A stretch of 64,000 bases of DNA from Gracilaria gracilis. Taxonomy: Eukaryota > Rhodophyta > Florideophyceae > Gracilariales > Gracilariaceae. The notes beneath the pieces were generated by a model. That model ran no database searches. It was not told where the DNA came from and was given only the letters and a program-made list of their open reading frames with translations. The stretch covers positions 558,001 through 622,000 of the forward strand of contig JARGSG010000011.1 of the NCBI GenBank assembly GCA_030374805.1, given 5' to 3'. Of the stretch, positions 63,019 through 64,000 are shown in pieces (within the stretch, counting starts at the first letter, position 1; the number at the start of each line of letters is the position of its first letter). Both the position numbers and the translations under genes were made by a program.

Positions 63019-63123
63019 GGGCCTGTAGCTCAATTGGTAGAGTGCTCGTTTCGCATCAGCAACCGCGGCGCGTCAAGCGTCGGAATCTACGAGAAGTACC
63101 GGGATCGAAGCCCGGCAGGTCCA
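63019..63123 (+). tRNA. tRNA-Ala (anticodon CGC) with 32-nt intron
   Basis: The mature part differs from the copy at 50303 only at position 7 (G instead of A), which restores the 7-66 pair. The anticodon CGC is at 63052-63054, and the intron (63056-63087) lies after A37, the canonical site. G3-U70 is present. A T5 run (63135-63139) is the terminator. Confidence 0.92.
63056..63087 (+). other. tRNA intron
   Basis: The 32-nt insertion relative to the intronless copy lies between positions 37 and 38. One T is ambiguous at the boundary. It is GC-rich and is predicted to be removed by the tRNA splicing endonuclease. Confidence 0.9.
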
Positions 63124-63134
63124 GAGCGCAAATG

Positions 63135-63139
63135 TTTTT
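63135..63139 (+). terminator. Pol III T-run terminator
   Basis: Five T lie 11 bases after the tRNA 3' end. Confidence 0.7.
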
Positions 63140-63392
63140 GATCCGCAATGTATTTGGCCCGGCTCCAGCAATTGCGCGTGCACGCCTGTAATTGCCAGAA
63201 ATTGGGTGCCGCGCCGCCAGCGTCCGCCGCGCATCGTCTGCACTTGAGGTGCTGTGCACGTCCTCGCCCACATGCGTTGTTGCGCTGACACAGACCAAAA
63301 AGCCCCGTGTCGGGCTCTTCCCCCCGCCGCTCGCCTCCCCGCACGTCGCTGCGCCCCACCTTTTCCCTCCCAGTCGCGCCAATGCGCGTACA

Positions 63393-64000
63393 ATGTCTTC
63401 GCCTGTACCGCAAACTCTGCCTCAACTGCCGCCTCCACAGCCACCGCTCGAAGATGTCACTGCTCCGGTCGTACACGGCATCGAAACGCCTGTAGAACCC
63501 ACTCCACCTTCCAGCCCCATGCAACTCTCTCCCACCGCCGACCACTTGCTGCCTGTGCGCGCCGGCGACCTTGCTGCGTTTGCACAGCTGTTCGCGCGCT
63601 TTCACTCACGCGTTGAGAAGGCGGCTGCTGGCAGGAAGCACCGGCCGTTGAGAGATTCCTTCGATGCCGCTGCCACAGAGATCGCTTCGTACCCCGATAA
63701 GGTCCATCATAGCGCTGTTTCGGAGCTGGTTGTCGATGCTTTGAGACACGGATGCGAGTCGAGAAAGACCGCTATTGTTGACGCTTGTCTGGATTGCATT
63801 CACAGACTGTTCGAGTATGGCCATCTTGGTGCCACCACCGACGCCACTCACATTCGTCTTGACGCTCGGCCCGGTGCATTGGATGAGGTTGTTGCCATGG
63901 TATGCGCCTGTCTGGAGGTCAAGGATGAGGATGTGTACTTGCGAATGGTACAGACCTTGCTCACTGCCGCCACTCGCACCAGCACCGGTCTGCATCAGGG
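63393..64000 (+). CDS. BIG/Sec7-type ARF-GEF, N-terminus (runs off the window)
   Basis: The 202 codons start at ATG 63393 (MSSPVPQTLPQLPPP) and remain open to the window end. A proline-rich start (about 1-50) precedes the DCB dimerisation domain of large ARF-GEFs. Segments are VSELVVDALRHGCESRK, TAIVDACLDCIHRLFEYGHLGA, VVAMVCACLEVKDEDVYLRMVQTLLTA, matching the usual pattern of BIG proteins (family proteins exceed 1,500 residues). These exchange GDP for GTP on ARF at the trans-Golgi or endosomes to start vesicle budding. The Sec7 domain should lie to the right of the window. A C-terminal BIG fragment is found at 33.3-34.5 kb on the other strand. Confidence 0.82.
   Translation, partial: MSSPVPQTLPQLPPPQPPLEDVTAPVVHGIETPVEPTPPSSPMQLSPTADHLLPVRAGDLAAFAQLFARFHSRVEKAAAGRKHRPLRDSFDAAATEIASYPDKVHHSAVSELVVDALRHGCESRKTAIVDACLDCIHRLFEYGHLGATTDATHIRLDARPGALDEVVAMVCACLEVKDEDVYLRMVQTLLTAATRTSTGLHQ

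Noticed and set aside
62914..63141. 75-residue frame ending in PVAQLVECSF-like sequence
   Set aside because: It is the translation of the tRNA gene, a common annotation artefact.
1..64000. CRISPR arrays, LTR retrotransposons, reverse transcriptase, rRNA
   Set aside because: No regularly spaced repeats with unique spacers, no long terminal direct repeats with reverse transcriptase motifs and no rRNA segments were seen.

Overview
This window is nuclear DNA of a eukaryote. It has GT-AG introns, Pol III tRNA genes with T-run terminators, a tRNA with an intron at the canonical 37/38 position, and SNARE, cyclin, sirtuin, C2H2, PH and ARF-GEF genes. Most genes have one exon and the two clear mRNA introns are 86-87 nt, so the genome is compact and intron-poor but carries dense DNA transposons. 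My best guess is a florideophyte red alga of the Chondrus type. That is an inference from gene style and was not tested by any search.

Region 1 (1-27 kb) is a transposon graveyard. A TRM1-like tRNA methyltransferase pseudogene (about 0.7-1.7 kb, minus) lies beside Mutator-like element 1 (1984-9451), which has 199-bp terminal inverted repeats (TIRs). A GC-rich, frame-broken coding-like stretch follows (9.7-10.7 kb). Element C (about 10763-14935) carries a J-domain gene plus a broken MULE transposase with SWIM and CCHC knuckles. Two further minus-strand MULEs, A (14940-21150) and B (21150-26955), abut head to head through a near-palindrome. They share one outer 9-bp target-site duplication (CCCCTGAAG), so the pair appears to have inserted as a single unit exactly at the right end of element C. 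Elements 1, A and B encode Ulp1/C48-type peptidases and FAR1-type DNA-binding proteins together with the transposase. All transposase copies contain in-frame stops or frameshifts.

Region 2 (27-46 kb) is mixed. It holds a Gfo/Idh/MocA oxidoreductase, an Rpr2/Rpp21-like RNase P/MRP subunit, a 5'-truncated C-terminal fragment of a BIG/Sec7-family ARF-GEF, a 349-bp tandem repeat, a small membrane-anchored cupin with an intron, a WD40 protein, a Qa-SNARE with an intron, and an HI0933-type flavoprotein.

Region 3 (46-64 kb) is a GC-rich gene island. In order it holds a class I sirtuin, a divergent 630-aa orphan, tRNA-Ala(CGC), a proline-rich PH protein, an endonuclease III, a PHO80-like cyclin, a polyQ protein, a membrane-anchored RNase T2 homologue lacking key catalytic residues, a two-finger C2H2 protein, a NUP50/RanBP-like protein with a frame break, an intron-containing second tRNA-Ala(CGC), and the N-terminus of a BIG-type ARF-GEF running off the end. 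Neighbouring genes are often divergent or convergent with short spacers. There is no operon logic.
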